DNA from: JAWKSY01 sp041402125
GTDB taxonomy: Bacteria; Planctomycetota; GCA-002687715; DRQF01
Assembly: GCA_041402125.1 (NCBI GenBank)
Contig: JAWKSY010000015.1
Coordinates: 49,510-113,509 of the forward strand
Direction: 5' to 3'
Length of the DNA: 64,000 nt
Shown in pieces: positions 27,647 through 36,354 of this stretch (position 1 is the first letter of the stretch; every line of letters begins with the position of its first letter). The notes beneath the pieces were generated by a model. That model did no database searches, was not told where the DNA came from, and saw only the letters and a list, made by a program, of their open reading frames with translations. The translations under genes and the position numbers were made by a program.

Positions 27647-28206
27647 CAGTGCATCGCGTCGATCAGCCAGGCGCGCGCGAAGCGCCAGTGCCGCTTCACG
27701 GTGCGGTCGGAGACGCCCAGCACCTCGGCCGTCTCGGCGACGTCGAGGCCGCCGAAGAAGCGGAGCTCGACCACCCGGGCGTGTTCGGGGTGGAGAGCCT
27801 CGAGGCGCGAGAGCGCGGCGTCGAGCGCCACCAGGTCGCCCCGGACGGGATCGGCGGGCAGGGCCTCGTCGAGGGGGACGCGATCGCGCTCCCCGCCCCG
27901 CTTCAGGCGGCCCTTCGCCCGGTGGTGATCCACGAGGAGCCGACGCATCGCCTTCGCGGCGACGTCGAAGAAGTGACGGCGGTGCTCGAATCCGGCGCCC
28001 TGCGCCGCGGCGAGGCGCATGAAGGCCTCGTGGACGAGGGCGGTGGGTTCGAGCGTCTGGGGCCCGTCCCGCCGGGCCATCTCGCGCCGCGCCAGCCGCC
28101 GAAGTTCGTCGTAGACGAGCGGGAGGAGGCGATCCGCCGCATCCGGATCGCCGGCGCCGAGGGCCTCGAGGAGGTCCGTCACCTCGAACTGCCGCTCATC
28201 GCTCAT
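27646..28206 (-). CDS. RNA polymerase sigma factor, ECF-like (planctomycete type)
   Basis: The 186-residue sigma-70 family protein has region 2 around residues 20-85 (PLVYDELRRLARREMARR, and HEAFMRL within LVHEAFMRLAAAQG) and region 4 around residues 125-180 (LHPEHARVVELRFFGGLD, then the helix-turn-helix AETAEVLGVSDRTVKRHWRFARAWL). It matches the ECF-like family expanded in planctomycetes and usually found with Ser/Thr kinases. The subtilase gene and then a Ser/Thr kinase gene follow on the same strand, which supports a shared signalling module. No anti-sigma factor is adjacent. Confidence 0.93.
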   Translation of the reverse strand: MSDERQFEVTDLLEALGAGDPDAADRLLPLVYDELRRLARREMARRDGPQTLEPTALVHEAFMRLAAAQGAGFEHRRHFFDVAAKAMRRLLVDHHRAKGRLKRGGERDRVPLDEALPADPVRGDLVALDAALSRLEALHPEHARVVELRFFGGLDVAETAEVLGVSDRTVKRHWRFARAWLIDAMH

Positions 28207-28335
28207 CCGCCTCGCTCCGGTCGTCCCCAGGCCCCGGCATCCTCTCCCTTGCGGGGGGGGCCGGCTCGCCTATCGTGATCCATCCCGCGTCCCGGTTCCA
28301 ACCCCTTTCGCCACGAGACGAGGTCGCGTCGCGCC

Positions 28336-29817
28336 ATGTGCGGATTCATCGGCATCTACGGTCCCGACGGCGCCGACGTGGCGCCGGAGATCTACGAGGG
28401 CCTGCTGGCCATCCAGCACCGCGGTCAGGATGCGGCCGGCATCATCACCTTCACCGACTCCTTCCACGTGAAGAAGGGCGAGGGGATGGTGCGCGACGTC
28501 TTCTCCGAGCGGGACATGCGCGGGCTCCGCGGCAACCTCGGCGTGGGGCACGTCCGCTACCCGACGGTCGGCGCGGGCACGAACGACGACGCGCAGCCCT
28601 TCCACCACACCTACCCGCTCGGCGTGGCGATGGCCCACAACGGCAACGTCACCAACCTGCTCGAGCTGACGCGGGACCACTTCTTCGGAAAGGGCACGCG
28701 CCTCAACTCCACCTGTGACGTCGAGGCGATCCTCTGGGTCTTCCAGGACCGCCTCGCCCGCGAGTACGCCCGGACGGGACGGCTCGGCTCCGACGAGATC
28801 TTCGCCGCGGTCGGCGAGGTCTTCGAGAAGGTCAAGGGCGCCTACTCGGTCGTCGCCACGATCGCCGACGTGGGCATGGTCGCCTTCCGCGACCCCTACG
28901 GCATCAAGCCGATCTGCTTCGGCACGCGCGAGGACGACAACGGCACCGCCTACGCCTGCGCCTCCGAGAGCGTGGTGCTCGACGTCAACGGCTTCGAGCG
29001 CACGCACGACATCGGCCCCGGCGAGGCGATCTTCGTGGGCCAGGATCGCGTCGTGGCCTCTCGACGACTCGTCGAGAAGCCGCACCGCCCCTGCATCTTC
29101 GAGCACGTCTACTTCGCGCGACCGGATTCCTTCCTCGACGACGTCTCCGTCTACAAGACGCGGCGCCGCTTCGGCGAGGCGCTCGCCGAGCAGTGGAGGG
29201 AGAGCGGCGCTCCGATGCCCGACGCGGTCATCCCGATCCCGGACTCGTCCCGCGACGCGGCGATCGCCATGGCGCACGCGCTCGGCGTCGAGTACCGCGA
29301 GGGACTGGTCAAGAACCGTTACATCGGCCGCACCTTCATCATGCCGAACCAGTCGAGCCGGAACTCCTCGGTCCGGCGCAAGCTGAACCCGATCCCGCTC
29401 GAGTTCGAGGGCAAGGACATCCTGCTCGTCGACGACTCGATCGTGCGCGGCACGACGTCCCGGCGCATCGTCGAGATGGTCCGCCGCGTCGGCGCGCGGC
29501 GCGTCTACTTCGCGGTGACGAGCCCGCCCCTCGTGGCGCCCTGCCCCTACGGCATCGACATGGCGAGCAAGCGGGAGTTCGTCGCGGAGGGCCGCTCCGT
29601 CGGCGAGATCGCGAGCTACCTCGGCGTCGATCACCTCGCCTATCTCGAGCGCGAGCGCATGAACAACTCCGCGCGCGCCGGCAACGCCCGCCTCGAGCAC
29701 TTCTGCAACGCCTGCTTCACCGGCGAGTACCCGACGGGCGACATCACCCTCGAGCGTCTCCGGGCGATCGAGGAGGAGCGCGAGGCGCACGGCGGACGGG
29801 CCTGCAACAAGGCCTGA
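28336..29817 (+). CDS. purF: Amidophosphoribosyltransferase
   Basis: The 493-residue enzyme performs the first committed step of purine synthesis, making 5-phosphoribosylamine from PRPP and glutamine. Cys2 (MCGFIGIYG) is the N-terminal nucleophile, and GHVRYPTVG and AHNGNVTN form the glutamine site. ILLVDDSIVRGTTSRR is the PRPP-binding loop. The cysteines of the iron-sulfur form are present in PCIFEHVYFARPDS, APCPYGID and CNACFTGEYPTGD, so it belongs to the Bacillus-type [4Fe-4S] class and is probably oxygen-sensitive. No other pur genes are adjacent. The frame is intact and the length normal. Confidence 0.97.
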   Translation: MCGFIGIYGPDGADVAPEIYEGLLAIQHRGQDAAGIITFTDSFHVKKGEGMVRDVFSERDMRGLRGNLGVGHVRYPTVGAGTNDDAQPFHHTYPLGVAMAHNGNVTNLLELTRDHFFGKGTRLNSTCDVEAILWVFQDRLAREYARTGRLGSDEIFAAVGEVFEKVKGAYSVVATIADVGMVAFRDPYGIKPICFGTREDDNGTAYACASESVVLDVNGFERTHDIGPGEAIFVGQDRVVASRRLVEKPHRPCIFEHVYFARPDSFLDDVSVYKTRRRFGEALAEQWRESGAPMPDAVIPIPDSSRDAAIAMAHALGVEYREGLVKNRYIGRTFIMPNQSSRNSSVRRKLNPIPLEFEGKDILLVDDSIVRGTTSRRIVEMVRRVGARRVYFAVTSPPLVAPCPYGIDMASKREFVAEGRSVGEIASYLGVDHLAYLERERMNNSARAGNARLEHFCNACFTGEYPTGDITLERLRAIEEEREAHGGRACNKA

Positions 29818-30108
29818 GCTCGGGTCCGAGCACGCCGCGGCGGTGGAGGGGAAAGTGGGGAGCGCGCCGGCGCCGCCCTTCGACCCCGCTTTCGAAGGCT
29901 CGACACCGGCGCGCGTTCCCCGTTCGAAGTTAACGCCCTCGTGCCCGGATCTCGGGACGAATTCGTCTCGCCCGGGTAAGCCCTGCCCGCGTGCGGGTGG
30001 GCCCGTGTTTCTCGCGACGACGGCGAAGATCCTCCGGTCGTGCCATAATCCTCGACCCCTCGGTTCCTTCGCGATCGGGGTCGTCCGGACCCAGGAGAAT
30101 CTTCGCCC
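29818..30108. other. Intergenic region with long nested inverted repeat
   Basis: After purF a short dyad GCTCGG-GT-CCGAGC (29818-29831) abuts the stop codon. A larger imperfect stem pairs 29857-29870 with 29906-29921 and encloses a second perfect 7-bp stem CCTTCGA/TCGAAGG (29877-29898). A CATAAT hexamer at 30044-30049 is a possible -10 for the next gene. No coding potential is seen. Confidence 0.45.
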
Positions 30109-31554
30109 ATGATCCGCTGCTCCCGCCGTCGTTTTCTCGGCGCTCTCGCCGCCGCTCCCTTCGCGATCAGCGACGCCTCGCGCCGCATCCTCGGCGCGAA
30201 CGAGCGCCTCCGGATCGGCGTGGTCGGCGTCGCCGGACGGGGGGCGAACAACCTCGACGGCGTGAAGGGCGAGCAGATCGCCGCCCTCTGCGACGCCGAT
30301 GCCGGCCGGCTTCGCGGCGCCGCCGCGCGCCACGCCGACGCCGCGACCTTCCTCGACTGGCGCGAGCTGCTCGAGCAACGGCTCGACGCGATCGTGGTCT
30401 CGACGCCCGATCACCACCACGCCCCGGTGACGACGCGCGCGCTCGCGCGCGGGCTTCCGGTCTACTGCGAGAAGCCGCTCACCCACACCGTGGCCGAGGC
30501 CCGGCGTGTCCGCGAGCTCGCGGCTCGGGCGAAGGTGGCGACGCAGATGGGCACCCAGTTCCACGAGTCGCCCGCCTACCTCCGCGCGAAGGAGATCCTC
30601 GAGGCCGACTGGCTCGGTCCGGTCCGGGAGGTGCACGTCATCACCGACCGCCCCGGCGGCTGGTGGAAGCAGGGCATGACGCTGCCGACGGAGCGCCCCG
30701 AGGTGCCCCGCGATCTCTGGTGGGACCTCTGGCTCGGCGCGGCCCCGGAGCGCGCCTATCACCCCTCGCTCGCCCACTTCGTCTGGCGCGGCTGGTGGGA
30801 CTACGGCTGCGGAGCGGTGGGCGACATGGCGATCCACCTCATGGATCTCGCGGTCTGGGCGCTCGAGCTCGGCGACCGACCGGTGCGCGTCGAGAGCCGG
30901 GGCGGGCCGCTGCTCCCCGCCGCGGGGCCGCAGCACATGCACACGACCTTCGCCTTCCCCGCGCGGGGCAAGCGCCTGGCCCTGACCGTCCACTGGTACG
31001 AGGGGACGGAGAAGCCGGCCCCCGAGATCGCGAAGGAGCTGCCGATGAACGGCTGCCTCTTCATCGGCTCGGAGGGACGCATGGCGGTGAAGCACGCCTC
31101 CAGCGAGGCGCCGGTGCTCTACCCGGAGGCGAAGTTCGCCGAGCGCGACCGGCCCGAGGTCACCCACGTTCCCTCGCCGGGTCACCACCGGCAGTGGCTC
31201 GACGCGATCCGCGGGAAGGGCGGCACCTCGAGTCCCTTCTCCTACGCCGCCCCCTTCACCGAGCTCGTGCTCCTCGCGAACGTCTCCTTCCGCTCCGGAA
31301 AGGCCTTCGACTGGGATCCGGAGTCGATGACGACCGGCGGCGCGCCCGAGGCGGCGCGTTTCCTCTCGAAGAGCTATCGCGAGGGTTGGGAGCTCGCCCA
31401 GTCGACGCGCGAGCGGACCCAGGCCGCGGGGAGCGCGTTGATGACGCGCGAGCCGCGGCGCCGGAGGAAGCCGAGTCCCCGTCCGGCGTGGCGCGCGAGG
31501 ACGAGGTCCTCGTCCGCCGCCAGTTCGAGGGCGGGAACGTTGCCGAGCAGGTAG
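30109..31554 (+). CDS. Gfo/Idh/MocA family oxidoreductase, Tat-exported
   Basis: This NAD(P)-dependent sugar or polyol dehydrogenase-like protein has a twin-arginine signal (CSRRRFLGALAAAPFA), Rossmann motif IGVVGVAGRG near residue 42, and the catalytic-type signature YCEKPLTHT (Lys near 125). The planctomycete subfamily sequences DLWWDLWLG, YGCGAVGDMAIHLMD and ITDRPGGWW are also present. Homologues usually end at about SKSYREGWEL. Here the frame continues about 50 Arg/Ser-rich residues and overlaps the convergent methyltransferase gene by 181 bases, so the extension is probably spurious or a frameshift hides the true stop near 31395. Likely periplasmic carbohydrate metabolism; substrate unknown. 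Confidence 0.88.
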   Translation: MIRCSRRRFLGALAAAPFAISDASRRILGANERLRIGVVGVAGRGANNLDGVKGEQIAALCDADAGRLRGAAARHADAATFLDWRELLEQRLDAIVVSTPDHHHAPVTTRALARGLPVYCEKPLTHTVAEARRVRELAARAKVATQMGTQFHESPAYLRAKEILEADWLGPVREVHVITDRPGGWWKQGMTLPTERPEVPRDLWWDLWLGAAPERAYHPSLAHFVWRGWWDYGCGAVGDMAIHLMDLAVWALELGDRPVRVESRGGPLLPAAGPQHMHTTFAFPARGKRLALTVHWYEGTEKPAPEIAKELPMNGCLFIGSEGRMAVKHASSEAPVLYPEAKFAERDRPEVTHVPSPGHHRQWLDAIRGKGGTSSPFSYAAPFTELVLLANVSFRSGKAFDWDPESMTTGGAPEAARFLSKSYREGWELAQSTRERTQAAGSALMTREPRRRRKPSPRPAWRARTRSSSAASSRAGTLPSR

Positions 31555-32790
31555 TGACGGGCGGCGTCCCGGTCGAGATCGCGGACGCCGTGCCGGAAGT
31601 GCTCGCCGAAGACCATCGCGAGCTCGTGATCCGGCGCGATCTCGCCGCGCTCGAGCGCGGCCAGTCGCCAGCCGAAGCGATTGAGACCGAGTCCGGCCGC
31701 GAGCGCGATCTCGCTCTCGCGGGCGAGCCGGATGTCGTCGCCCCGCCTGAGGAGTCGACCCGGCCGCGATCCGATGTCGAGCCCGAAGTCGCGCTCGAGG
31801 CGATCGGCGAGGGCGCGGGCCGTGTCGGCCGAGAGCGCGTTCCAGCCGGCCGGGAGCCCGGGGCCGCCGACGAAGGCGCCGGCGCGCGGCCGCGGCGCCG
31901 CAGCGCGGCGACGAAGAACCCGCCCGTGTCGTGCTGGTGGGGCAGGACCCAGAGCCAGCCCTCCGCGGTCACGCTCGCCGCGAGTTCGGGAAAGCGGGGC
32001 CGAGCGGGATCGTCTCGAAGTCGCCGCTCGCGACGGCGGCGGCGACGACCTCGTGGTTCTCCTCCGGTGAGAGGGCGCAGGTCGAGTAGACGACGACGCC
32101 CCCGGGGCGCGTCGCGATCGCGGCCGCGCGCAAGAGCTCGGACTGGACGCTCGTGAAGCGCGGGAAGCGCCGGCGATGCCAGCCGCGCAGCGCCTTCGGA
32201 TCGCGCCGCACCGTGCCTTCACCGGAGCAGGGCGCGTCGACGAGGACGGCGTCGCAGCGCCCGGCGAGCCGCGGTCCGAGGGCGCGACCGTCGGCCTGCG
32301 ACAGGGCGGCCGCGCTCCCGGTCCGGAGGAGGTTCGCGGCGAGGACCTTCACGCGGGTGGGCGTGGGCTCGTTCGCGAGGAGCGTCGTCGCGGCGGGAAG
32401 GCCCGCGGCGAGCTGGGTCGTCTTCGAGCCCGGCGAGGCGCAGAGGTCGAGGACCAGGTCCGGCGCGGCGGGGGCGGTGCGGAGCAGGGTCTCGCCCGCG
32501 ATCATCGAGGCCGCTTCCTGCACGTAGAGGCGACCGATGGCGTGCTCGAGCAGGGGGCCCGGGTCGGGCCCGGCGACGACCCGGTGTCCGCCGCGAGCGA
32601 AGGGCAGGGGAACGGATTCGAGCCCCCGGGCCGCGAGTCCGGCGAGGATCGCGGCCTCGTCGCCCGACTGGACCCGGAAGGTCGTCGGGAGCGGCCGCTC
32701 GAGGGCGCGACGGAGCGCCTCCCGCTCGTCCGCGTCGGGGATTCGCGGCGCGAGGTGCTCGAGGAAGGCATCGGGTACGCGGTCGGACAC
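31374..32790 (-). CDS. RsmB/NOP2-family RNA (cytosine-C5) methyltransferase, two frameshifts
   Basis: The SAM-dependent methyltransferase acts on rRNA or tRNA. From ATG 32790 the N-terminal part shows the SAM site LDLCASPGSKTTQLAA, motif IV DAPCSGEGTVRRD and motif VI YSTCALSPEENHEVV (the two catalytic cysteines). The frame breaks at about 31985, where AFPNSRRA should read AFPELAASV (CCGAAC for CCGGAAC). It continues as EGWLWVLPHQHDTGGFFVA and breaks again within 31870-31900, before GPGLPAGWNALSADTARAL and a PUA-like C-terminal domain ending near 31400. Total length would fit RsmF-type enzymes (about 470 residues). Confidence 0.88.
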
Positions 32791-32940
32791 GGTGGCTCCG
32801 GGATGATCTCGCCCGGCGATTGTGGCCCGGGATCCGGGGCGACGAAAGGCGCCGCGGCCGAGATGGCGACTCGCGGGGCGGCGGCCGATCGGTCATCCTG
32901 GTCCCGACGACATCACCCCCGGGGTGGAGGAGACGGCGCG

Positions 32941-33429
32941 ATGGACGGGATCGTCGAGGTGATCGGAGTGGCGCCCGAGGCGGCCCGGGCCCTGGAGGCG
33001 CGGGCCGAGGTCCGGCTCGTCGCCGGGGTCGGCATCGAGGGAGATCGCTACGCGGAGGGGAAAGGCACCTTCTCGCGGAAGCCGGATCCGAAGCGTCAGC
33101 TCACCCTCATCGGCGCGGAGGACGTCGAGGCCGCGGCCCGGGACGCCGGGTTCGAGATCGCCCCGCTCGACCCGAGGCGCAATCTCGTCGTGCGCGGGAT
33201 GTCGCTCGCCGGTCTCATCGGCGCGCGCTTCACGCTGGGCGAGGCCGAGATCGAGATCCTCTCGCCCTGTCCGCCCTGCGGCTGGCTCGACCGCGTCGTG
33301 CGGCCGGGGCTCGACGCGGCGCTGGGCGGGCGGGGTGGGGTCTACGCCGCGATCCACCGCGGCGGGACGGTCCGCGTCGGCGATCACCTGACGCCGGTGC
33401 CGGGCCATCCGGCGCGGCGCCTGCCCTGA
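32941..33429 (+). CDS. MOSC domain protein
   Basis: The 162-residue single-domain protein matches the C-terminal sulfurase domain of molybdenum-cofactor sulfurases. Visible are the N-terminal strand GIEGDRYAEGKGTF, RNLVVRGMSL, and the conserved Cys in SPCPPCGWLDRV that carries sulfur in the family. MOSC proteins deliver sulfur to, or act with, molybdenum cofactor enzymes. The only molybdoenzyme in the window lies at 56-59 kb, so a link is possible but not shown. The start is at ATG 32941. It is convergent with the sensor kinase gene, 19 bases apart. Confidence 0.85.
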   Translation: MDGIVEVIGVAPEAARALEARAEVRLVAGVGIEGDRYAEGKGTFSRKPDPKRQLTLIGAEDVEAAARDAGFEIAPLDPRRNLVVRGMSLAGLIGARFTLGEAEIEILSPCPPCGWLDRVVRPGLDAALGGRGGVYAAIHRGGTVRVGDHLTPVPGHPARRLP

Positions 33430-33448
33430 TCCCCGGCCGGACCCGGCG

Positions 33449-35014
33449 TCAGACGGCGGTCGGCCGCGGCGAGCAGGCCCCGACGGCCGCGCGCGAGAGG
33501 ATCAGCGTCACCTGACCGGGCTCGATCCCGATCGCCCCTCCGAGCGCCTCCGCCGCGTCGCGGAGGAGTTCCACCGGAAGGTGGCCGCACCCGGGGCCCA
33601 GCGTCGCGGCGAGGACGTCGATCTCGGTGACCTCGCCCTCCTCGCGCAGGACGATCCCGATCCGGGGCGCGTCGCCGGCGAGACCCGCGCCGAGGATCGT
33701 CCGCAGCGTCTCGGCCAGGAGGACCGGATGTCCGAGGACCGCGCCCGATTCCTCGGGCGGGGAGAGGCTGGCCCCGGCGAGCTCGAGCCGCGTCGCCATC
33801 GCGCCGGTCACCTCGGCCAGCGTGGTCGCGAGGTCGACCGGTCCGGTCGGGGCCTCGCTCGAGAAGGTGCGTTCGACCTCCCGCATGAGCCGCATCGCGT
33901 CGCGGACCCGCGCGGCGCTTTCGGCCAGACCGCGGAAGTTCGCCGCCGTCTCGGCTTCGAGCTCGCCGTTGCGACAGAGCGCGGCGGCGCAGCTCACGAG
34001 CTCCCGCACGGGCTCGTCGAGATCGTGTCCGGCCCGGTCCGCGAGCTCGACCAGCTCCGCGGTGGCGTCGTCGAGGTGGACGCGTCCCGAGCGTTCGACC
34101 CGGTCGCGCAGCGCGCCGAGCTCCTCGCGGAGGCGCTCGATCTCGTTCTCCTGCGCCATGCGGTCGATCTCGAGCATCTCGTTCGCGTCGTTGAGCTCCC
34201 GCGTCGTCAGGCGCAGGTTCAGCACGCTCAGGAAGCCGTAGATGAAGAGCAGGGTCGCCATGACCGTGAGGCCGAGACGGTGGCCGAAGGCCTTCGCGGC
34301 CGAGGCCCGGAAGCTCGTCTGAGCGAGGCGCTCCACGTCGTCGAGGGCCTTGATCACGGGAACGGCGGTGACGTCCTTCATCCGGGCCTCGGTCCGCCGG
34401 GTCTCCTCGGCCAGCTTCTGGGCGCGGATCAGGAGGATGTTCCCCGGGGGCGTCTTCGCCGTCCGGCCGGGATCGATCGCGGCCAGACGCTCGAGGACCT
34501 CGGCCCGGTCGCGGTCCTCGTGGTGGAAGGTCGTCCGCACGGCGTCGAGCGCCGCCCGCATCGCCTCGGGATCGTCGCTCTCCGAGGGGTGATTGAGGTA
34601 GTGCTCGAGGGCCTGGGGGAAGTAGCGCAGCGAGTTGCCCAGCGCGGCGTTGGCCGTCTTGAACTCCTCGATGCGGTCGGACTTCTCCCGCCAGAGCGCG
34701 ACCGATCGCTTGATGCCGTGATTCAGTTCCCGTCGGAGCTGGCTCGTCGGCGCGAACTCGCCCGAGAGGTCGCGGATCGCGTCCTCGCCGGCGCGGAGGG
34801 TCGCGATCAGTTCGTCGTGGCGCCCGAGTGTTCCCGTGCGCGTCTCGAGGACGAGGCGATCCAGCGTCGCGTCGATCTGCTTCGCGCGCGTGATGGCGGT
34901 CGTGAGCCGCTCGTGCTCCTCGGGATCGAGGGACGAGGCCTCTCGCCAGCTCTGGACGAGCAGCACCAGGATGCCGAGGGCGAGGAACATGGTGACGACG
35001 TGCTTGAGATTCAT
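33449..35014 (-). CDS. Membrane sensor with DAHL-like domain and degenerate histidine-kinase region
   Basis: The 521-residue protein has an N-terminal helix (VVTMFLALGILVLLVQ) and an extracytoplasmic helical domain resembling DAHL (IDATLDRLVLETRTGTLGRH), to about residue 260. A second helix (LGLTVMATLLFIYGFLSVL) and a coiled coil follow. The histidine region AGHDLDEPVRELVSCAAAL looks like an H-box (His in GHDLDEP), but the ATPase half has no recognisable N-box Asn or GxGxGL loops, so kinase activity is doubtful. Its ATG overlaps the stop of the cytochrome c peroxidase gene (ATGA), so the two are translationally coupled. Confidence 0.7.
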   Translation of the reverse strand: MNLKHVVTMFLALGILVLLVQSWREASSLDPEEHERLTTAITRAKQIDATLDRLVLETRTGTLGRHDELIATLRAGEDAIRDLSGEFAPTSQLRRELNHGIKRSVALWREKSDRIEEFKTANAALGNSLRYFPQALEHYLNHPSESDDPEAMRAALDAVRTTFHHEDRDRAEVLERLAAIDPGRTAKTPPGNILLIRAQKLAEETRRTEARMKDVTAVPVIKALDDVERLAQTSFRASAAKAFGHRLGLTVMATLLFIYGFLSVLNLRLTTRELNDANEMLEIDRMAQENEIERLREELGALRDRVERSGRVHLDDATAELVELADRAGHDLDEPVRELVSCAAALCRNGELEAETAANFRGLAESAARVRDAMRLMREVERTFSSEAPTGPVDLATTLAEVTGAMATRLELAGASLSPPEESGAVLGHPVLLAETLRTILGAGLAGDAPRIGIVLREEGEVTEIDVLAATLGPGCGHLPVELLRDAAEALGGAIGIEPGQVTLILSRAAVGACSPRPTAV

Positions 35015-36063
35015 CGCCCGGTCACCTCGCTCGGCAGCCGCCCGGTCAGGGATTCGAGGAAGGCCACGAGGTCCCGGATCTCCGTCTCGCTCGGTTCGAT
35101 CCCGAGCTGGTGACGCGCCATGAGCCGGACCGCCTCGCTCAGGCTCGCGACGGAGCCGTCGTGGAACCAGGGACCGGTCGCGGCGACGTTGCGCAGCGGC
35201 GGCACGCGGAGGGCGCCCAGGCCCGGCCAGCGGTCCGCGATCGGACTCCGCCCGGCGCCTTCGGGCGCGAGGGCGAGGTAGACGTCGTCCATGACGCCGA
35301 GCGACTGACGCACCGTGCCGCCGAAGCCCGTGCCCTGGTGACAGGCGTTGCAGCCGAGGTCGTCGAAGAGCGCCTCGCCGCGCCGCGCCGCGTCGTCCAG
35401 CGCGCTCGCCTCGCCGCCGAGCCAGGCGTCGTAGGGCGCGCCCGGCGTGCGCAGTCTTCGGATGAAGTCGGCGAGCGCGCGCCGGACGGCGGAGCGATCC
35501 GCCGCGCCGTAGCGTCGCTCGAGTTCGACCCGCAGGGTCGCGTCCTCGCCGACGAGGCGCTCCACGCGCGCCCAGTTCGTCGCGAGCATGTCCGCGTCCT
35601 CGACCGCGCCGTCGATGAGATCCTCGATGGCGCGGGCCTCGCCCTTCCAACCGAAGCGGTGCGAGTGCTCGAGGTTGTAGAGCGAGGGCGTGTTGAAGCT
35701 CCCGACCCGACCGCCGACTCCGATGGCGAGCTCGCGGCCGTCGACGCCGTGACTCTCGAGGCGATGGCAGCTCGCGCAGGAGACCGAGCCGTCGGCCGAG
35801 AGACGTCGATCGTGGAAGAGCGATCGCCCGATCTCGACGTCCCGGAACGAGACGGGCTCGACAGCGATCGTGCCGGGCACGGCGGCGGAGGCCGCGGCGT
35901 TCGGACCGCTGCGTCCCGCGTCGATCTCGCGCGCGACGAGTCCGGGGACGGCGGCGAGCGCGAGGAAGGTCCCCACGACTCCGACGGTGGCGAGGGCGAT
36001 CGCCAGCGACCAGGAACCGCCGGCGGGGCTCCGGGGAGGCGTTCGTCGACGATCTCGGGGCAT
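35011..36063 (-). CDS. Di-haem cytochrome c peroxidase (CcpA/MauG family)
   Basis: The 350-residue periplasmic protein is anchored by an N-terminal helix (LAIALATVGVVGTFLALAAV, about residues 20-40). Two c-haem motifs are present, CASCH (96-100) and CNACH (238-242). The family sequences GRSLFHDRRLS, FNTPSLYNL, PPLRNVAATGPWFHDGS and LVAFLESLTG are also present. It would reduce hydrogen peroxide with electrons from c-type cytochromes, or act MauG-like. It is coupled by ATGA to the sensor-like gene. A pentahaem cytochrome gene lies upstream on the same strand, about 290 bases away. Confidence 0.93.
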   Translation of the reverse strand: MPRDRRRTPPRSPAGGSWSLAIALATVGVVGTFLALAAVPGLVAREIDAGRSGPNAAASAAVPGTIAVEPVSFRDVEIGRSLFHDRRLSADGSVSCASCHRLESHGVDGRELAIGVGGRVGSFNTPSLYNLEHSHRFGWKGEARAIEDLIDGAVEDADMLATNWARVERLVGEDATLRVELERRYGAADRSAVRRALADFIRRLRTPGAPYDAWLGGEASALDDAARRGEALFDDLGCNACHQGTGFGGTVRQSLGVMDDVYLALAPEGAGRSPIADRWPGLGALRVPPLRNVAATGPWFHDGSVASLSEAVRLMARHQLGIEPSETEIRDLVAFLESLTGRLPSEVTGR

Positions 36064-36354
36064 CGGAGTCTCCGGAGGTGGTCTCTTCCTCCGGATCGGC
36101 AGGGGCCGCGCCCCGGCTTGACGGCCGGGAGGAGCGGGGCGGGAAATGCCGCGGCGCGGACGCGGGGGAATCCACGGGACGGACCCGTCGCGTCCCGCGG
36201 ATCTCGGGCCGGGAACCGGATTTCCGGGTATCGCGGGAGAGGGTGCTACCCTCGAACCGCACTGGCGACGCGCACGGGTGTCGTCAGCGGGGACGCGGAG
36301 CGGGCAAGAGCGATCTCATCCGCTCCGCATTTTCATGCCCGCCCGTCGTGCCCC
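36064..36354. other. Intergenic spacer between two cytochrome genes (291 bp)
   Basis: A short GC dyad GGGGC-CGC-GCCCC lies at 36102-36114, in the leader of the peroxidase gene. No open frame with coding character and no clear terminator for the upstream pentahaem gene were found. Confidence 0.4.

Noticed and set aside
28270..31188. 972-codon minus-strand open frame over purF and Gfo/Idh genes
   Set aside because: Antisense shadow; both plus-strand genes are conserved and complete.
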